This document shows, one piece after another, positions 43,805 to 54,463 of a stretch of 64,000 bases of DNA. Below the pieces are notes generated by a model. It had not been told where the DNA came from. It did no database searches and was given only the letters and a program-made list of their open reading frames with translations. How positions within the stretch are numbered: the stretch's first letter is position 1; the number at the start of each line of letters is the position of its first letter. Source of the stretch: Yersinia entomophaga (GTDB taxonomy: Bacteria; Pseudomonadota; Gammaproteobacteria; Enterobacterales; Enterobacteriaceae); contig NZ_CP010029.1 in NCBI RefSeq assembly GCF_001656035.1, positions 1,747,610-1,811,609 of the forward strand, in the 5' to 3' direction. A program made the position numbers and the translations under genes.

Positions 43805-44242
43805 CTAAACCTGTAGCCAGAAAGTCACCGGGCCGTCATTGACCAGACTGACTTTCATGTCCGCAGCAAATTGTCCTGTTTCAGTTTTTACACCACGCTC
43901 GCGACACTGAGCAACAAAATACTGATAAAGCCTGTCGGCTTCTTCTGGAACCGCACCGCGCGAAAAACTCGGCCTCATGCCTTTTTGGGTATCCGCCACC
44001 AGCGTGAATTGGGAAACCACCAGCAGGCTACCGCCAGCTTGCTGAACGTTGAGATTCATCTTGTCGTTTTCGTCACTAAAGATACGGTAGCCCAACACTC
44101 GTTCACACAAACGCTGCGCTTTTTGTTCGGTATCTCCTTGCTCAACGCCCAGTAACACCAATAATCCCGAGCCAATCGTGCCAACGGTAACGCCATCCAC
44201 ATCCACGCTGGCGCTTTGCGCTCGTTGAATCAAAGCAATCAT
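43805..44242 (-). CDS. dtd: D-aminoacyl-tRNA deacylase
   Basis: Removes D-amino acids (and glycine mischarged on tRNA-Ala) from tRNA. It has 145 residues with the start [17 protein letters not shown] and the catalytic cross-subunit motifs SQFTLVADT and the C-terminal [10 protein letters not shown] (Gly-cisPro). It lies 6 bp after yihY and is probably translated from the same message. Confidence 0.96.
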   Translation of the reverse strand: MIALIQRAQSASVDVDGVTVGTIGSGLLVLLGVEQGDTEQKAQRLCERVLGYRIFSDENDKMNLNVQQAGGSLLVVSQFTLVADTQKGMRPSFSRGAVPEEADRLYQYFVAQCRERGVKTETGQFAADMKVSLVNDGPVTFWLQV

Positions 44243-44248
44243 AACAAC

Positions 44249-45139
44249 CTACATCTCCTGATTTTGCGTTTCGTCACCCGGTTCCTGCTTTCGTAATGAT
44301 CGATGCTCACCTAATGTTACGGTGATTTCTGCTCCCAACAATACGATGCACCAGCTCCAGTAAACCCATAAAAATAAAATGGGTATGACCGCCAAGACAC
44401 CATAAATTAACTGATAGGAAGGAAATAGCGTGATATACAGCGTAAATCCCTTCTTTCCTAATTCGAACAAAACTGCCGCCACCAGCGCGCCAACCAGCGC
44501 ATCTTTGACCGGCACCGGTACCGTTGGCACCACGCTGTACAGTAACCAGAATGAAATCCAGGACAGTATTAACGGAAAGATTCGTAATACCTGATCGATA
44601 AAACTATTCACTCCGGTGGTTGCCAGCCAGTTCAATGAAAGTAAATACGAACTGATCGCCATACTGGCACCGACCAAAATCGGCCCCAGCGTCAACACCA
44701 TCCAATACACTGCGAAGGAAAAGACGATAGAACGCTTATTCTTGCTGCGCCAAATGGTATTCAGCACGCTATCCACCGAGTAAATCAGCAACAGCGCGGT
44801 GACAATCAGGCCACAGGTACCCACGGCCGTCATGCGGTTAGAGTTGGCGACAAACCGCTCAATATAGTTTTGGATAACATTGCCAGCAGATGGCATAAAG
44901 TTAGCAAAAACGAAATTCTTCAGTTGAATACTGATATCCGAAAACATCGGAAATGCGGCAAACAGCGCAAAAATCACCGTAATCAACGGGACTAAAGACA
45001 GTAATGAGACATAGGCTAGATGTCCAGCCAGCATAGTTAAGCCATCGTGATCTATGCGTCTGAAGAGCATTCGCCCAAAGCTGGCGCTGGGTTTTAACGG
45101 CGACGGTAAACGAAAGCGCGGAAATCCTGCCATATTCAC
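44249..45139 (-). CDS. yihY: YihY/BrkB family inner-membrane protein
   Basis: A 296-residue protein with about six membrane helices and the family sequence [28 protein letters not shown] near residue 45, plus [17 protein letters not shown] near the C-terminus. It is not a ribonuclease BN, despite old annotations of the family. Function is unknown. It is between yihX and dtd on the leftward strand. The start could also be at the third codon. Confidence 0.9.
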   Translation of the reverse strand: MNMAGFPRFRLPSPLKPSASFGRMLFRRIDHDGLTMLAGHLAYVSLLSLVPLITVIFALFAAFPMFSDISIQLKNFVFANFMPSAGNVIQNYIERFVANSNRMTAVGTCGLIVTALLLIYSVDSVLNTIWRSKNKRSIVFSFAVYWMVLTLGPILVGASMAISSYLLSLNWLATTGVNSFIDQVLRIFPLILSWISFWLLYSVVPTVPVPVKDALVGALVAAVLFELGKKGFTLYITLFPSYQLIYGVLAVIPILFLWVYWSWCIVLLGAEITVTLGEHRSLRKQEPGDETQNQEM

Positions 45140-45217
45140 CTCGAGGTCAAAAATGGGATTGAGAGCGAAGAGTGAGTCAGAAAAGGGTTAACCCTAATGC
45201 GTTAACCCGTGATCTCA

Positions 45218-45805
45218 TTAGGAAAAATAGGCTGGAATAACGGTTTTGTCAGTTACATGAACCGCATTAATACCCAAGGCCTCCGCCGCTTCGATATTTG
45301 CAGCCACATCGTCAAAGAACACCGCCTGCTCCGGAGGGTAGTTTTCATTATTTAAAACATGGTGATAAATATCGGCATCCGGTTTACGCATCCCTAAATC
45401 CTGCGACAAATACATATAGTCTGCCGCTGCAGCGACCTCAGGATAATGTTGCGGCCAATAATTGCAATGCAAACGGTTGGTATTAGAGAGCACCACAACT
45501 CTGTGACCTTGCTCGCGCAGCTTTTTCATTATCTCAATAACTTCAGGGCGCAAACCAACAAAAATCGCCTGCCAACCGGTGGCAAACTGTTCAAAACTCA
45601 GGGAAAGCCCCATTTCGTCACTAAAGCGGCGCGCAAAATCTTCGTCGCTGATTTCACCTCGCTCATGCTGCTGAAAAATATCACCCATGGTGAAACGTTC
45701 GGTCAAAGTTGCCAGGGGCACACTGCTCAGTTTGCTCCAGACACCCAAAACGCGTTTGAAGTCGATATCAACAATCACATTCCCCAGATCAAAGATATAC
45801 AGCAT
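45218..45805 (-). CDS. yihX: HAD-family alpha-D-glucose-1-phosphate phosphatase
   Basis: A cytosolic HAD hydrolase of 195 residues. Motif I is FDLGNVIVDID (nucleophile in place D-x-G/N at the N-terminus, as in this subfamily), motif II is VVLSNTN, and motif IV is VFFDDVAANIEAAEALG. In E. coli YihX hydrolyses alpha-glucose-1-phosphate. It is 78 bp upstream of yihY and downstream of typA in direction of reading. Confidence 0.9.
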   Translation of the reverse strand: MLYIFDLGNVIVDIDFKRVLGVWSKLSSVPLATLTERFTMGDIFQQHERGEISDEDFARRFSDEMGLSLSFEQFATGWQAIFVGLRPEVIEIMKKLREQGHRVVVLSNTNRLHCNYWPQHYPEVAAAADYMYLSQDLGMRKPDADIYHHVLNNENYPPEQAVFFDDVAANIEAAEALGINAVHVTDKTVIPAYFS

Positions 45806-45917
45806 AGCGCTCTCCCAAATTTGAAGGTGAGTTCACTGTAACGGTAAAAAAGAAGGCTGAACAGACGGAGGAAGAAAAAGGAAAGGATAGAATTGAATAT
45901 ACGGTGGGGTATAAAAA

Positions 45918-45945
45918 GAACTCAGGGCGCCAATTGCGCCCTAAG
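45918..45945 (-). terminator. Terminator after typA
   Basis: AGGGCGC and GCGCCCT (45924-45930 and 45936-45942) form a 7-bp stem with a CAATT loop; on the minus strand it is followed by TTCTTTTTAT. It lies 27 bases beyond the typA stop. Confidence 0.8.
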
Positions 45946-45968
45946 TGTCTGTTATAGCTTAAAAAGGA

Positions 45969-47792
45969 TTAACCTTCTTTGCTACCACGGCCAGCACGCT
46001 TACGATCGTTTTCCGTCAGATGACGCTTACGGATACGGATAGATTGCGGGGTTACTTCAACCAGTTCGTCGTCATCGATGAACTCCAGCGCTTGCTCCAG
46101 GGTTTTCTTGAGGAAAGGAACCAGAGTGGTTGCTTCATCAGTACCGGAGGCACGCATGTTGGTCAATTGCTTACCAGTCAGGCAGTTTACAGTCAGGTCG
46201 TTAGAGCGTGAGTGAATACCGATGATCTGGCCTTCATACACTTCGGTGCCGTGACCGATGAACAGCTTGCCGCGATCCTGCAATTTGTACAGTGCGAACG
46301 CAACAGCTTTACCCTGACCGTTAGAGATCAGTACGCCGTTCTGACGTTGACCGATTTCGCCTGGACGCACATCATCGTAGTGACTGAATGTGGAGTACAG
46401 CAGACCAGTACCAGAAGTCATGGTCATGAATTCAGTACGGAAACCGATCAGGCCGCGGCTAGGGATGGAGTAATCCAAACGGATACGCCCCTTGCCATCT
46501 GGAACCATGTCTTTCACGTCGCCTTTACGCTCACCCATGGCTTGCATTACTGCGCCCTGGTGTTGCTCTTCGATATCCAGCGTTACGTTTTCGAATGGTT
46601 CTTGGTTACGACCGTCAATCATACGGTTGATAACTTTAGGACGAGATACAGCCAGCTCGAAACCTTCACGACGCATGTTCTCGATCAGAACCGACAGGTG
46701 AAGTTCACCACGGCCTGAAACGCGGAATGCATCAGCATCTTCAGTTTCTTCAACACGCAGCGCCACGTTGTGGATCAATTCTTTGTTCAGACGGTCAAGA
46801 ATCTGACGTGATGTCACATACTTACCTTCTTTACCACAGAATGGAGAGGTGTTAACGCAGAAGTACATGGTTACGGTTGGTTCATCAACAGACAGTGCTG
46901 GCAATGCTTCAACAGCATTCACATCACAAATAGTGTCAGAGATGTTCAACTCGCCCAGGCCGGTAATCGCGATGATGTCACCGGCTTCTGCCAGATTGGT
47001 CTCGATACGCTCCAGGCCCATGTGGCCCAATACTTTACCGACTTTACCGTTGCGAGTTTTACCTTCGCTATCGATAATGGTCACTTGCTGGTTAGGCTTA
47101 ACAACGCCACGTTTGATACGGCCGATACCGATAACACCAACGTAGTTGTTGTAGTCCAGCTGGGAGATTTGCATCTGCAGTGGACCGTCACGGTCAACTT
47201 TTGGCGCAGGTACATGATCAACGATAGCTTGGTACAGCGGGGTCATGTCTTCCGCCATATCGTTGTGGTCTTCACCAGCAATACCCATCAATGCAGATGC
47301 ATAGATGATAGGGAAGTCCAGCTGCTCGTCAGTCGCATCCAGGTTTACGAACAGGTCGAATACCTGATCCACAACCCAGTCAGGACGCGCGCCCGGACGG
47401 TCAACTTTGTTGATAACCACGATTGGTTTCAGACCATGAGCAAAGGCTTTCTTGGTCACGAAACGGGTCTGCGGCATCGGGCCATCCATTGCGTCGACGA
47501 CCAGCAGCACGGAGTCAACCATTGACATCACACGCTCAACCTCACCACCGAAATCGGCGTGTCCTGGGGTATCCACGATGTTGATGCGGTAGTCTTTCCA
47601 ATTAATGGCAGTATTTTTTGCGAGGATGGTTATACCACGCTCTTTCTCCAAGTCATTGGAGTCCATTACACGTTCGGTTGCTTCAGTACGTTCGCCGAAA
47701 GTACCGGATTGTTGCAGCAACTTATCGACCAGGGTAGTTTTCCCATGGTCAACGTGCGCAATAATGGCGATGTTACGCAGATTCTCGATCAC
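45969..47792 (-). CDS. typA: Ribosome-associated GTPase TypA/BipA
   Basis: A translational GTPase of 607 residues that aids 50S assembly and stress adaptation. G1 is [15 protein letters not shown], switch [18 protein letters not shown]4 [10 protein letters not shown]. Domains II and III resemble EF-G, and the C-terminal domain ends [17 protein letters not shown]. It is divergent from glnA, sharing a 411-bp control region, as in E. coli. Confidence 0.97.
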   Translation of the reverse strand: MIENLRNIAIIAHVDHGKTTLVDKLLQQSGTFGERTEATERVMDSNDLEKERGITILAKNTAINWKDYRINIVDTPGHADFGGEVERVMSMVDSVLLVVDAMDGPMPQTRFVTKKAFAHGLKPIVVINKVDRPGARPDWVVDQVFDLFVNLDATDEQLDFPIIYASALMGIAGEDHNDMAEDMTPLYQAIVDHVPAPKVDRDGPLQMQISQLDYNNYVGVIGIGRIKRGVVKPNQQVTIIDSEGKTRNGKVGKVLGHMGLERIETNLAEAGDIIAITGLGELNISDTICDVNAVEALPALSVDEPTVTMYFCVNTSPFCGKEGKYVTSRQILDRLNKELIHNVALRVEETEDADAFRVSGRGELHLSVLIENMRREGFELAVSRPKVINRMIDGRNQEPFENVTLDIEEQHQGAVMQAMGERKGDVKDMVPDGKGRIRLDYSIPSRGLIGFRTEFMTMTSGTGLLYSTFSHYDDVRPGEIGQRQNGVLISNGQGKAVAFALYKLQDRGKLFIGHGTEVYEGQIIGIHSRSNDLTVNCLTGKQLTNMRASGTDEATTLVPFLKKTLEQALEFIDDDELVEVTPQSIRIRKRHLTENDRKRAGRGSKEG

Positions 47793-47902
47793 AGCTTTTT
47801 TGCCTCAGGCATTTAGAAATAGCGCGCTATTGTACACGTAATAAGCGAGGGACTAAACAAGATCACAACCATCTCTTATAAACAACCTGACATCGGTTAG
47901 AT

Positions 47903-47918
47903 TGTGATCCTATTCACG
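47903..47918 (+). promoter_or_regulatory. CRP site upstream of glnA
   Basis: TGTGATCCTATTCACG matches the CRP consensus TGTGAN6TCACA in nine of ten positions. It lies 44 bases before the first NtrC site. In E. coli the weaker promoter glnAp1 depends on CRP, and the position here agrees with that. Confidence 0.75.
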
Positions 47919-47946
47919 GTGCAAAAATCGCCTTTCGGCGCACTCT

Positions 47947-47962
47947 TGCACCAATATGGTGC
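47947..47962 (+). promoter_or_regulatory. NtrC enhancer site 1
   Basis: TGCACCAATATGGTGC is a near-perfect match to the NtrC consensus TGCACCNNNNNGGTGC and lies about 120 bases upstream of the sigma-54 promoter, a typical enhancer distance. It also would overlap and repress a glnAp1-type promoter. Confidence 0.9.
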
Positions 47963-47979
47963 CCAATGGCGCATAGGAA

Positions 47980-47995
47980 GCACCAAAATAGTGCA
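47980..47995 (+). promoter_or_regulatory. NtrC enhancer site 2
   Basis: GCACCAAAATAGTGCA is a second NtrC palindrome with one weaker half. Its centre is 33 bases, about three helical turns, from the centre of site 1, so NtrC dimers could bind on one face and oligomerise. Confidence 0.85.
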
Positions 47996-48068
47996 ATATA
48001 ACTATCCTGGTGCATACTGAATATCAGCAGACCCCCATGATATGGCATAAATGGGTGGTTTGAAAAGT

Positions 48069-48084
48069 TGGCACAGTTTTCGCA
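48069..48084 (+). promoter_or_regulatory. Sigma-54 promoter glnAp2
   Basis: TGGCACAGTTTTCGCA has the -24 GG (48070-48071) and -12 GC (48082-48083) elements exactly 10 bases apart. With two NtrC sites upstream it is the nitrogen-regulated promoter of glnA, giving a leader of about 110 bases. Confidence 0.9.
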
Positions 48085-48203
48085 ATACTCTTTTTAAGCT
48101 AAAAAAGTCTTTTTCCAGACAAAAATGGCAGCTAGCCACAACCTCAGTACATAACGGTAATCGTTCCACGACGACGACTATGACAAATCCGGGAGATATA
48201 AGT

Positions 48204-49613
48204 ATGTCCGCTGAACATGTTTTGACGATGATCCATGAGCACGAAGTGAAATTTATTGATTTACGTTTCACCGATACCAAAGGGAAAGAGCAGCATGTCA
48301 CCATCCCGGCTCATCAAGTCAACGCTGACTTCTTTGAAGAAGGCAAAATGTTTGATGGCTCCTCGATTGGCGGCTGGAAAGGCATTAACGAATCCGACAT
48401 GGTATTGATGCCGGATGCCAGCACCGCAGTAATGGACCCGTTCTTCGCTGATTCTACCCTGATTATCCGTTGTGACATTCTGGAACCAGGTACCATGCAG
48501 GGTTATGACCGCGATCCGCGCTCTATCTCTAAACGTGCTGAAGACTTCCTAAAATCTTCCGGTCTGGCTGACACCGTACTGTTCGGGCCAGAGCCAGAGT
48601 TCTTCCTGTTTGATGACGTGCGTTTTGGCAACGACATCTCTGGCGCTTACTATCATATCGATGATATCGAAGCGGCGTGGAACTCTGGTACCAAATACGA
48701 AGGCGGTAACAAAGCTCACCGTCCCGGCGTGAAAGGCGGCTACTTCCCGGTGCCACCGGTCGATTCCGCTCAGGATCTGCGTTCTACCATGTGCCTGACC
48801 ATGGAGGAAATGGGTCTGGTGGTTGAAGCTCATCACCACGAAGTGGCAACCGCTGGTCAGAACGAAGTGGCAACCCGCTTCAATACCATGACCAAGAAAG
48901 CTGACGAAATCCAGATTTACAAATACGTGGTGCACAACGTGGCTCACGCATTTGGCAAAACCGCGACCTTTATGCCTAAACCACTGGTTGGCGATAACGG
49001 TTCTGGTATGCACTGCCATATGTCACTGGCGAAAAACGGGACTAACCTGTTTGCTGGCGACAAATACGGCGGCCTGTCTGAAATGGCGCTGTTCTACATC
49101 GGCGGTATCATCAAACACGCTAAAGCAATCAACGCCTTCGCTAACCCAACCACCAACTCTTACAAGCGTTTGGTTCCGGGCTATGAAGCTCCGGTTATGC
49201 TGGCCTACTCTGCCCGTAACCGTTCTGCGTCAATCCGTATTCCAGTGATTGCCAGCCCGAAAGGTCGTCGTATTGAAGTTCGCTTCCCAGATCCTGCGGC
49301 TAACCCGTATCTGGCGTTTGCTGCCCAGTTGATGGCTGGTTTGGACGGCATTATCAACAAAATTCATCCTGGCGATGCTATGGATAAAAATCTTTACGAC
49401 CTGCCGCCAGAAGAAGCGAAAGAGATCCCAACCGTTGCCGGTTCTCTGGACGAAGCACTGGCTGCACTGGATGCAGACCGCGAGTTCCTGACCCGTGGTG
49501 GTGTATTCACTGATGATTCCATCGATGCTTATATTGCATTGAAACAGGAAGAAATGGATCGTGTGCGCATGACTCCACACCCAGTTGAGTTCGAACTGTA
49601 TTACAGCGTCTAA
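48204..49613 (+). CDS. glnA: Glutamine synthetase (type I)
   Basis: Makes glutamine from glutamate, ammonia and ATP; a dodecamer controlled by adenylylation. It has 469 residues from the ATG at 48204 (GGGAG ribosome site). Signatures are [17 protein letters not shown], the ATP site [16 protein letters not shown] and the adenylylation tyrosine in [10 protein letters not shown] near residue 398. The frame runs on to 48051 but this part covers the sigma-54 promoter, so it is not coding. A terminator separates it from glnL and may be partly read through. Confidence 0.97.
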   Translation: MSAEHVLTMIHEHEVKFIDLRFTDTKGKEQHVTIPAHQVNADFFEEGKMFDGSSIGGWKGINESDMVLMPDASTAVMDPFFADSTLIIRCDILEPGTMQGYDRDPRSISKRAEDFLKSSGLADTVLFGPEPEFFLFDDVRFGNDISGAYYHIDDIEAAWNSGTKYEGGNKAHRPGVKGGYFPVPPVDSAQDLRSTMCLTMEEMGLVVEAHHHEVATAGQNEVATRFNTMTKKADEIQIYKYVVHNVAHAFGKTATFMPKPLVGDNGSGMHCHMSLAKNGTNLFAGDKYGGLSEMALFYIGGIIKHAKAINAFANPTTNSYKRLVPGYEAPVMLAYSARNRSASIRIPVIASPKGRRIEVRFPDPAANPYLAFAAQLMAGLDGIINKIHPGDAMDKNLYDLPPEEAKEIPTVAGSLDEALAALDADREFLTRGGVFTDDSIDAYIALKQEEMDRVRMTPHPVEFELYYSV

Positions 49614-49650
49614 TTTTAAGTAGCCTTTTTTTGTTGCCGTGGAAACTTTT

Positions 49651-49676
49651 AGCCCATCTTCGGATGGGCTTTTTTC
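49651..49676 (+). terminator. Terminator between glnA and glnL
   Basis: AGCCCATC (49651-49658), loop TTCG, GATGGGCT (49663-49670), then TTTTT. It reduces expression of glnL-glnG relative to glnA, as in E. coli. Confidence 0.9.
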
Positions 49677-49767
49677 TCCACTTTATCTTTCTTTAATAGT
49701 AACCTGACTCGGCAATTACGCTGATTTTTCAGGATAAATGCACTGAACCGGTGTTGGAGTCTGCTAT

Positions 49768-50817
49768 ATGGCAACAGGCACGCTGCCCGATGCTGGGCAG
49801 ATACTCAATTCTCTCATTAACAGCATTCTGCTGTTAGATGATGACCTGGCTATTCACTACGCCAATCCCGCAGCTCAACAACTGCTGGCGCAAAGCTCCC
49901 GTAAACTTTTTGGTACACCTCTGCCAGATTTATTAGGCTATTTTTCGCTCAACATTCCGCTAATGCGGGAAAGTCTGATCTCAGGGCAAGGTTTTACCGA
50001 TAATGAAGTGACGCTGGTAGTCGATGGGCGAGCACATATTTTATCGCTGACGGCACAATCGCTACCCGAAGGTTTTATTCTGCTGGAAATGGCGCCGATG
50101 GATAATCAGCGCCGCCTCAGTCAGGAGCAACTCCAGCACGCTCAGCAGGTGGCAGCGCGAGATCTGGTACGAGGATTAGCCCACGAGATTAAAAACCCGC
50201 TCGGTGGCTTACGCGGCGCAGCACAGCTATTGGCGAAGGCTCTACCTGACCCATCGCTACTGGAATACACCAAAGTGATTATCGAACAAGCCGATCGTCT
50301 GCGTAATCTGGTGGATCGCCTGCTTGGCCCTCAACGTCCCGGTCAGCATATCAACCAAAGTATTCATCAGGTTGCTGAACGGGTTTGCCAGTTGGTATCA
50401 CTGGAAAAACCGAATAATGTCACCCTGATTCGTGATTACGATCCCAGCCTGCCGGAATTGGCTCACGATCCGGATCAAATTGAACAGGTATTACTGAATA
50501 TCACCCGCAACGCCTTACAGGCCTTGGGTGAAAAAGGCGGCAATATCACTCTGCGTACCCGCACGGCGTTTCAGATAACGCTTCACGGCGTTCGCTACCG
50601 TCTGGCCGCTCGAATTGATATAGAAGATAACGGCCCCGGTGTACCCGCGCAGCTTCAGGATACTCTGTTCTATCCTATGGTCAGCGGCCGCGAGGGAGGA
50701 ACTGGCCTCGGCCTGTCCATAGCACGCAGCCTTATCGATCAGCATTCGGGTAAGATTGAATTTAACAGTTGGCCGGGACACACCGAATTTTCGGTTTACC
50801 TGCCTATTCGCCAGTGA
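49768..50817 (+). CDS. glnL: Nitrogen sensor kinase NtrB
   Basis: A cytosolic histidine kinase/phosphatase that acts on NtrC under control of PII. It has 349 residues: PAS domain about 10-110, the phosphorylated His139 in [20 protein letters not shown], and the ATPase domain with [12 protein letters not shown] (N box), DNGPGVP and [10 protein letters not shown]. The start ATG at 49768 gives the family length. It is 7 bp upstream of glnG. Confidence 0.97.
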   Translation: MATGTLPDAGQILNSLINSILLLDDDLAIHYANPAAQQLLAQSSRKLFGTPLPDLLGYFSLNIPLMRESLISGQGFTDNEVTLVVDGRAHILSLTAQSLPEGFILLEMAPMDNQRRLSQEQLQHAQQVAARDLVRGLAHEIKNPLGGLRGAAQLLAKALPDPSLLEYTKVIIEQADRLRNLVDRLLGPQRPGQHINQSIHQVAERVCQLVSLEKPNNVTLIRDYDPSLPELAHDPDQIEQVLLNITRNALQALGEKGGNITLRTRTAFQITLHGVRYRLAARIDIEDNGPGVPAQLQDTLFYPMVSGREGGTGLGLSIARSLIDQHSGKIEFNSWPGHTEFSVYLPIRQ

Positions 50818-50824
50818 GGTTTCC

Positions 50825-52237
50825 ATGCAACGAGGGATAGTCTGGATCGTCGATGACGATAGCTCCATCCGCTGGGTGCTTGAACGCGCACTGACTGGAG
50901 CAGGTTTAAACTGTGTCAGTTTCGACAACGGCCATGCCGTGTTGGATGCATTGGCTACACAAACTCCGGATGTGTTGTTATCAGATATTCGTATGCCAGG
51001 AATGGACGGTTTAGCGCTGCTCAAGCAGATTAAACAGCGCCACCCGATGCTCCCGGTCATCATAATGACAGCGCATTCCGATTTGGATGCGGCGGTCAGC
51101 GCCTATCAACAAGGTGCTTTCGATTATCTGCCAAAACCTTTCGATATTGATGAGGCTGTCGCGCTGGTTGAACGCGCTATCAGCCATTATCAGGAGCAGC
51201 AACAACCGCCGCGCAGCCAACCTGCCAGTGGGCCGACGACTGATATTATCGGTGAGGCACCGGCAATGCAGGACGTATTCCGCATTATTGGCCGCCTTTC
51301 CCGCTCATCCATTAGCGTTTTGATTAATGGTGAGTCTGGAACCGGCAAGGAATTAGTCGCTCATGCTCTCCATCGCCATAGCCCACGGGCAAAAGCGCCG
51401 TTTATCGCCTTAAATATGGCGGCAATTCCGAAGGATTTGATTGAATCCGAGCTATTTGGTCACGAAAAAGGCGCTTTTACCGGCGCAAATCAGGTGCGTC
51501 AGGGACGATTTGAACAGGCCGACGGCGGCACCTTATTTCTGGATGAAATCGGCGATATGCCGATGGACGTACAAACTCGCCTACTGCGAGTGCTAGCTGA
51601 CGGCCAGTTCTATCGGGTTGGCGGATATGCGCCAGTGAAAGTAGATGTGCGTATTATTGCAGCTACTCACCAAAATCTGGAGTTGCGGGTTCAGGAAGGG
51701 AAATTCCGCGATGATTTATTCCATCGCTTAAACGTGATTCGGGTTCATTTACCGCCGCTGCGAGAACGTCGGGAGGATATTCCTCGTCTGGCGCGCTATT
51801 TCTTACAAGTTGCAGCCAAAGAATTGGGCGTGGAAGCCAAAAATCTTCATCCGGATACAGAAACGGCCCTGACTCGTTTACCCTGGCCGGGTAACGTCCG
51901 TCAGTTGGAAAATACCTGTCGTTGGCTAACGGTGATGGCAGCTGGACAGGAAGTACTGATTCAGGATTTGCCGGGAGAGCTGTTTGAAACCGTCTCGCCA
52001 AATGCCGAAGACCAGAAACAGCAGGATAGCTGGGCCACACTACTGGCTCAATGGGCAGACAGAGCTTTGCGTTCTGGTCATCAAGATTTGTTATCGGAAG
52101 CACAGCCAGAAATGGAGCGCACTTTGCTCACCACCGCTTTGCGCCATACTCAAGGACATAAGCAAGAAGCCGCACGGTTACTGGGCTGGGGACGTAACAC
52201 TCTAACCAGAAAGCTAAAAGAATTGGGAATGGAATAG
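50825..52237 (+). CDS. glnG: Nitrogen regulator NtrC (sigma-54 activator)
   Basis: Response regulator that activates sigma-54 promoters such as glnAp2. It has 470 residues from the ATG at 50825. The receiver domain is 1-120 with phosphorylated Asp54 in [12 protein letters not shown]. The AAA+ domain (about 140-380) has GESGTGKE (Walker A), the sigma-54 contact loop GAFTGA and [13 protein letters not shown]. The Fis-type helix-turn-helix is at the end ([19 protein letters not shown]). The upstream in-frame extension to 50756 overlaps glnL and is rejected. Confidence 0.97.
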   Translation: MQRGIVWIVDDDSSIRWVLERALTGAGLNCVSFDNGHAVLDALATQTPDVLLSDIRMPGMDGLALLKQIKQRHPMLPVIIMTAHSDLDAAVSAYQQGAFDYLPKPFDIDEAVALVERAISHYQEQQQPPRSQPASGPTTDIIGEAPAMQDVFRIIGRLSRSSISVLINGESGTGKELVAHALHRHSPRAKAPFIALNMAAIPKDLIESELFGHEKGAFTGANQVRQGRFEQADGGTLFLDEIGDMPMDVQTRLLRVLADGQFYRVGGYAPVKVDVRIIAATHQNLELRVQEGKFRDDLFHRLNVIRVHLPPLRERREDIPRLARYFLQVAAKELGVEAKNLHPDTETALTRLPWPGNVRQLENTCRWLTVMAAGQEVLIQDLPGELFETVSPNAEDQKQQDSWATLLAQWADRALRSGHQDLLSEAQPEMERTLLTTALRHTQGHKQEAARLLGWGRNTLTRKLKELGME

Positions 52238-52246
52238 TCGAGAAAT

Positions 52247-52282
52247 AACGCCCTCAGTCGCAGCTATAGCTCTGAGGGCGAT
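52247..52282. terminator. Bidirectional terminator between glnG and hemN
   Basis: CGCCCTCAG (52249-52257) pairs with CTGAGGGCG (52272-52280); the loop itself contains AGCTATAGCT, a nested palindrome. It lies between the convergent glnG and hemN stops. Confidence 0.75.
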
Positions 52283-52288
52283 TAATCA

Positions 52289-53662
52289 TCAGATAACGCG
52301 GGAGAATTGCTGTTTACGTGCCTGTTTTCGCAAATAAATATCAAAACACATACAGATATTGCGAATCAGTAAACGACCTCGAGATGTCACCCGAATGCCC
52401 GTTTCGTCTCGCTCCACCAGCCCATCGTCTTCAAACTGCGCCAGCAAAGCCAAATCTTCGGCAAAGTAATCAGCAAAACGAATACCATACTGTTGCTCAA
52501 TCGGTGCGTAATTCAGCTGGAAATGACAAATTAGCGTTTTAATCACGTCACGACGAATGCAGTCATCCTCGGTCATCGCCAGCCCGCGCCACAACGCATT
52601 TCCTCGTTCCTCAACCTTTGCGTAATAGGTTTTCAGATCTTTTTCATTTTGCGCGTAGCTATCGCCCAACATGCTAATCGCCGAAACGCCCAGCCCCAGC
52701 AGATCACTTTCACCTTGCGTGGTATAACCCTGGAAATTTCGATGTAATGTCCCTTCCCGCTGCGCCACCGCCAGTTCATCATCCGGACGAGCAAAGTGAT
52801 CCATACCAATAAATTGATATCCTGAATCTGTCAGGAAACTGATCGTGTGCTGCAAAATGTCCAGACGCTGTTCCGGGCTAGGCAAATCTTCATCTTTGAT
52901 TTTTCGCTGAGCCGCGAACAATGAAGGCAAATGAGCGTAATTGAACACGCTCAAGCGATCTGGGCCAAGCTCTGCTACCCGTTTTAGCGTGAAAGCAAAA
53001 CTTTCTGGCGTCTGCTTCGGTAAACCATAGATCAAATCAATATTGGTCGATTTGAATCCCACCGCTTTAGCGCGAGCAATCAGCGCAAAGATAAAGTCTT
53101 CGTCCTGTTCACGGTTGACCAATCGCTGAACTTCTTTATTGAAATCCTGCACCCCCATGCTCAGGCGGTTAAAGCCTTCGGCACGCAGGTGATCGATAAC
53201 GTCTAGCTCAATTTCACGCGGGTCGACTTCAATGGATTGTTCCGCTTCGGGTAAAAAATCAAAATTATCCCGTAGCAAATTCATTAACTGCGTGATTTGT
53301 GTGTTATTCAGATAGGTTGGCGTCCCGCCGCCCCAGTGCATCTGACTGACCTGACGCCCTTTGAATAAGCTTGCGCGCTGACGAATTTCTTTTTCCAGTA
53401 CCGCCAGATATTCATCAGCCTTATGCTGCTGGCGAGTAACCAGCTTATTACAGCCGCAAAAGTAGCAAAGCTTATGACAAAACGGGATGTGGACATACAG
53501 CGAAAGCGGTCGCTCAGGGTAACGGCCAACCGCCCGTTCATAAGCCGCATCATCATAAGATTCGCTAAACTCAAGGGCGGTGGGATATGAGGTATAACGT
53601 GGACCTGAATAGTTATATTTTTGAATTAGGGCCAGATCCCAAACAACAGCGTTCTCAGACAT
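52289..53662 (-). CDS. hemN: Oxygen-independent coproporphyrinogen III dehydrogenase
   Basis: A radical SAM enzyme that converts coproporphyrinogen III to protoporphyrinogen IX in heme synthesis without oxygen. It has 457 residues. The iron-sulfur cluster motif is CHKLCYFC near residue 62, followed by GCNK with the extra cysteine. HWGGGTPTYL and the SAM-binding regions follow, and the HemN C-terminal domain is complete. It is last in the leftward group yihI, small membrane protein, hemN. Confidence 0.97.
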   Translation of the reverse strand: MSENAVVWDLALIQKYNYSGPRYTSYPTALEFSESYDDAAYERAVGRYPERPLSLYVHIPFCHKLCYFCGCNKLVTRQQHKADEYLAVLEKEIRQRASLFKGRQVSQMHWGGGTPTYLNNTQITQLMNLLRDNFDFLPEAEQSIEVDPREIELDVIDHLRAEGFNRLSMGVQDFNKEVQRLVNREQDEDFIFALIARAKAVGFKSTNIDLIYGLPKQTPESFAFTLKRVAELGPDRLSVFNYAHLPSLFAAQRKIKDEDLPSPEQRLDILQHTISFLTDSGYQFIGMDHFARPDDELAVAQREGTLHRNFQGYTTQGESDLLGLGVSAISMLGDSYAQNEKDLKTYYAKVEERGNALWRGLAMTEDDCIRRDVIKTLICHFQLNYAPIEQQYGIRFADYFAEDLALLAQFEDDGLVERDETGIRVTSRGRLLIRNICMCFDIYLRKQARKQQFSRVI

Positions 53663-53665
53663 TGT

Positions 53666-53842
53666 TCATTCCTTCCGATATTTTTTTCTACCGGGCCGGT
53701 TAAAAGGCGATTGTTTACGTTGTCTGGCCGCGGAAGCGCTGCGCAGGCGGGATTTCCGCTGCGACAGCCGCCATAGTTTACCCAATAACCACACTAGATA
53801 ACATGTAAGTAGTAGGGTTATCGTCGGGATCACCCAATTCAT
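53666..53842 (-). CDS. Small membrane protein between yihI and hemN (58 aa)
   Basis: A short frame from the ATG at 53842 to TGA at 53666-53668. It begins MNWVIPTITLLLTCYLVWLL, one clear membrane helix (about 3-22), and the rest is strongly basic (many Arg and Lys, ending KKYRKE). By the positive-inside rule the tail should be cytosolic. The ATG lies 4 bases after the yihI stop and the stop 3 bases before the hemN ATG, so it is tightly packed between two genes read in the same direction, which argues for a real gene. I do not recognise the family. The ribosome site is weak. Confidence 0.65.
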   Translation of the reverse strand: MNWVIPTITLLLTCYLVWLLGKLWRLSQRKSRLRSASAARQRKQSPFNRPGRKKYRKE

Positions 53843-53845
53843 AGC

Positions 53846-54382
53846 TTAGAATGCGTCTTTATTACCGCGTTTCAGTAACTGTAAGATATCTTCCTGCTTC
53901 TCTTCAGGCTTTTCATCATCTTCGTCATCACCAAGTTCAATACCCAGCTGTTCCATCAATGCGTCGATGCGATCCAACGTCAGATCGACATAAGCCTGAT
54001 CTTCTTTGCTCAATACTTCGTCATTATCCAGACGATCCAGTAATGCATCCAGGCGTTCGTCATTTTCCAGCTTAGCCAGCTCTTCTTCCGGTGTCAGACG
54101 TGGTTTGGCTACAGGCTTAGGCGCAGCAGGCTTAGCTTTAACTTTGCCTTCAACCACCAGCGGTACAGGCACTTTACTGCCGATACGCGGATCTTTTTCC
54201 TGAACCTGAGTCTGGCCTTTCTTGTTGTTGGCCTCTACGTTGGTTCTCGCACCTGAGCGATTACCGCTGTGTCTTTTCTGACGTTTACGTTCGCGAGCTT
54301 CAAGATCAAGCTCTACGCGTGTCTTTTTATTACGCTTTGGTGTTGCGGTTTTGCCGCGCGGTGCTTTCGTTGGCTGGTTCAT
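53846..54382 (-). CDS. yihI: Der GTPase-activating protein YihI
   Basis: A highly charged protein of 178 residues that in E. coli activates the GTPase Der and so tunes 50S ribosome assembly. The N-terminal half is rich in Lys/Arg ([20 protein letters not shown]) and probably unstructured; the middle has [13 protein letters not shown], and the C-terminal half is acidic helical ([37 protein letters not shown]). It is upstream of hemN and downstream of csrC, as in E. coli. Confidence 0.92.
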   Translation of the reverse strand: MNQPTKAPRGKTATPKRNKKTRVELDLEARERKRQKRHSGNRSGARTNVEANNKKGQTQVQEKDPRIGSKVPVPLVVEGKVKAKPAAPKPVAKPRLTPEEELAKLENDERLDALLDRLDNDEVLSKEDQAYVDLTLDRIDALMEQLGIELGDDEDDEKPEEKQEDILQLLKRGNKDAF

Positions 54383-54463
54383 AACCTGTGCTCTTAAATT
54401 AGGTAAATAAATATAGGATTGGATTTAGTATAGGATTGCGGCGGAATCTAGCAGAAAGCAGAC

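Noticed and set aside
48051..48203. N-terminal extension of glnA
   Set aside because: The extension covers the sigma-54 promoter and leader; the ATG at 48204 has a good ribosome site and matches all homologues.
49614..49676. Possible small RNA from the glnA 3' end (GlnZ-like)
   Set aside because: A terminator is present, but nothing beyond it is recognisable; a processed RNA cannot be shown from sequence alone.
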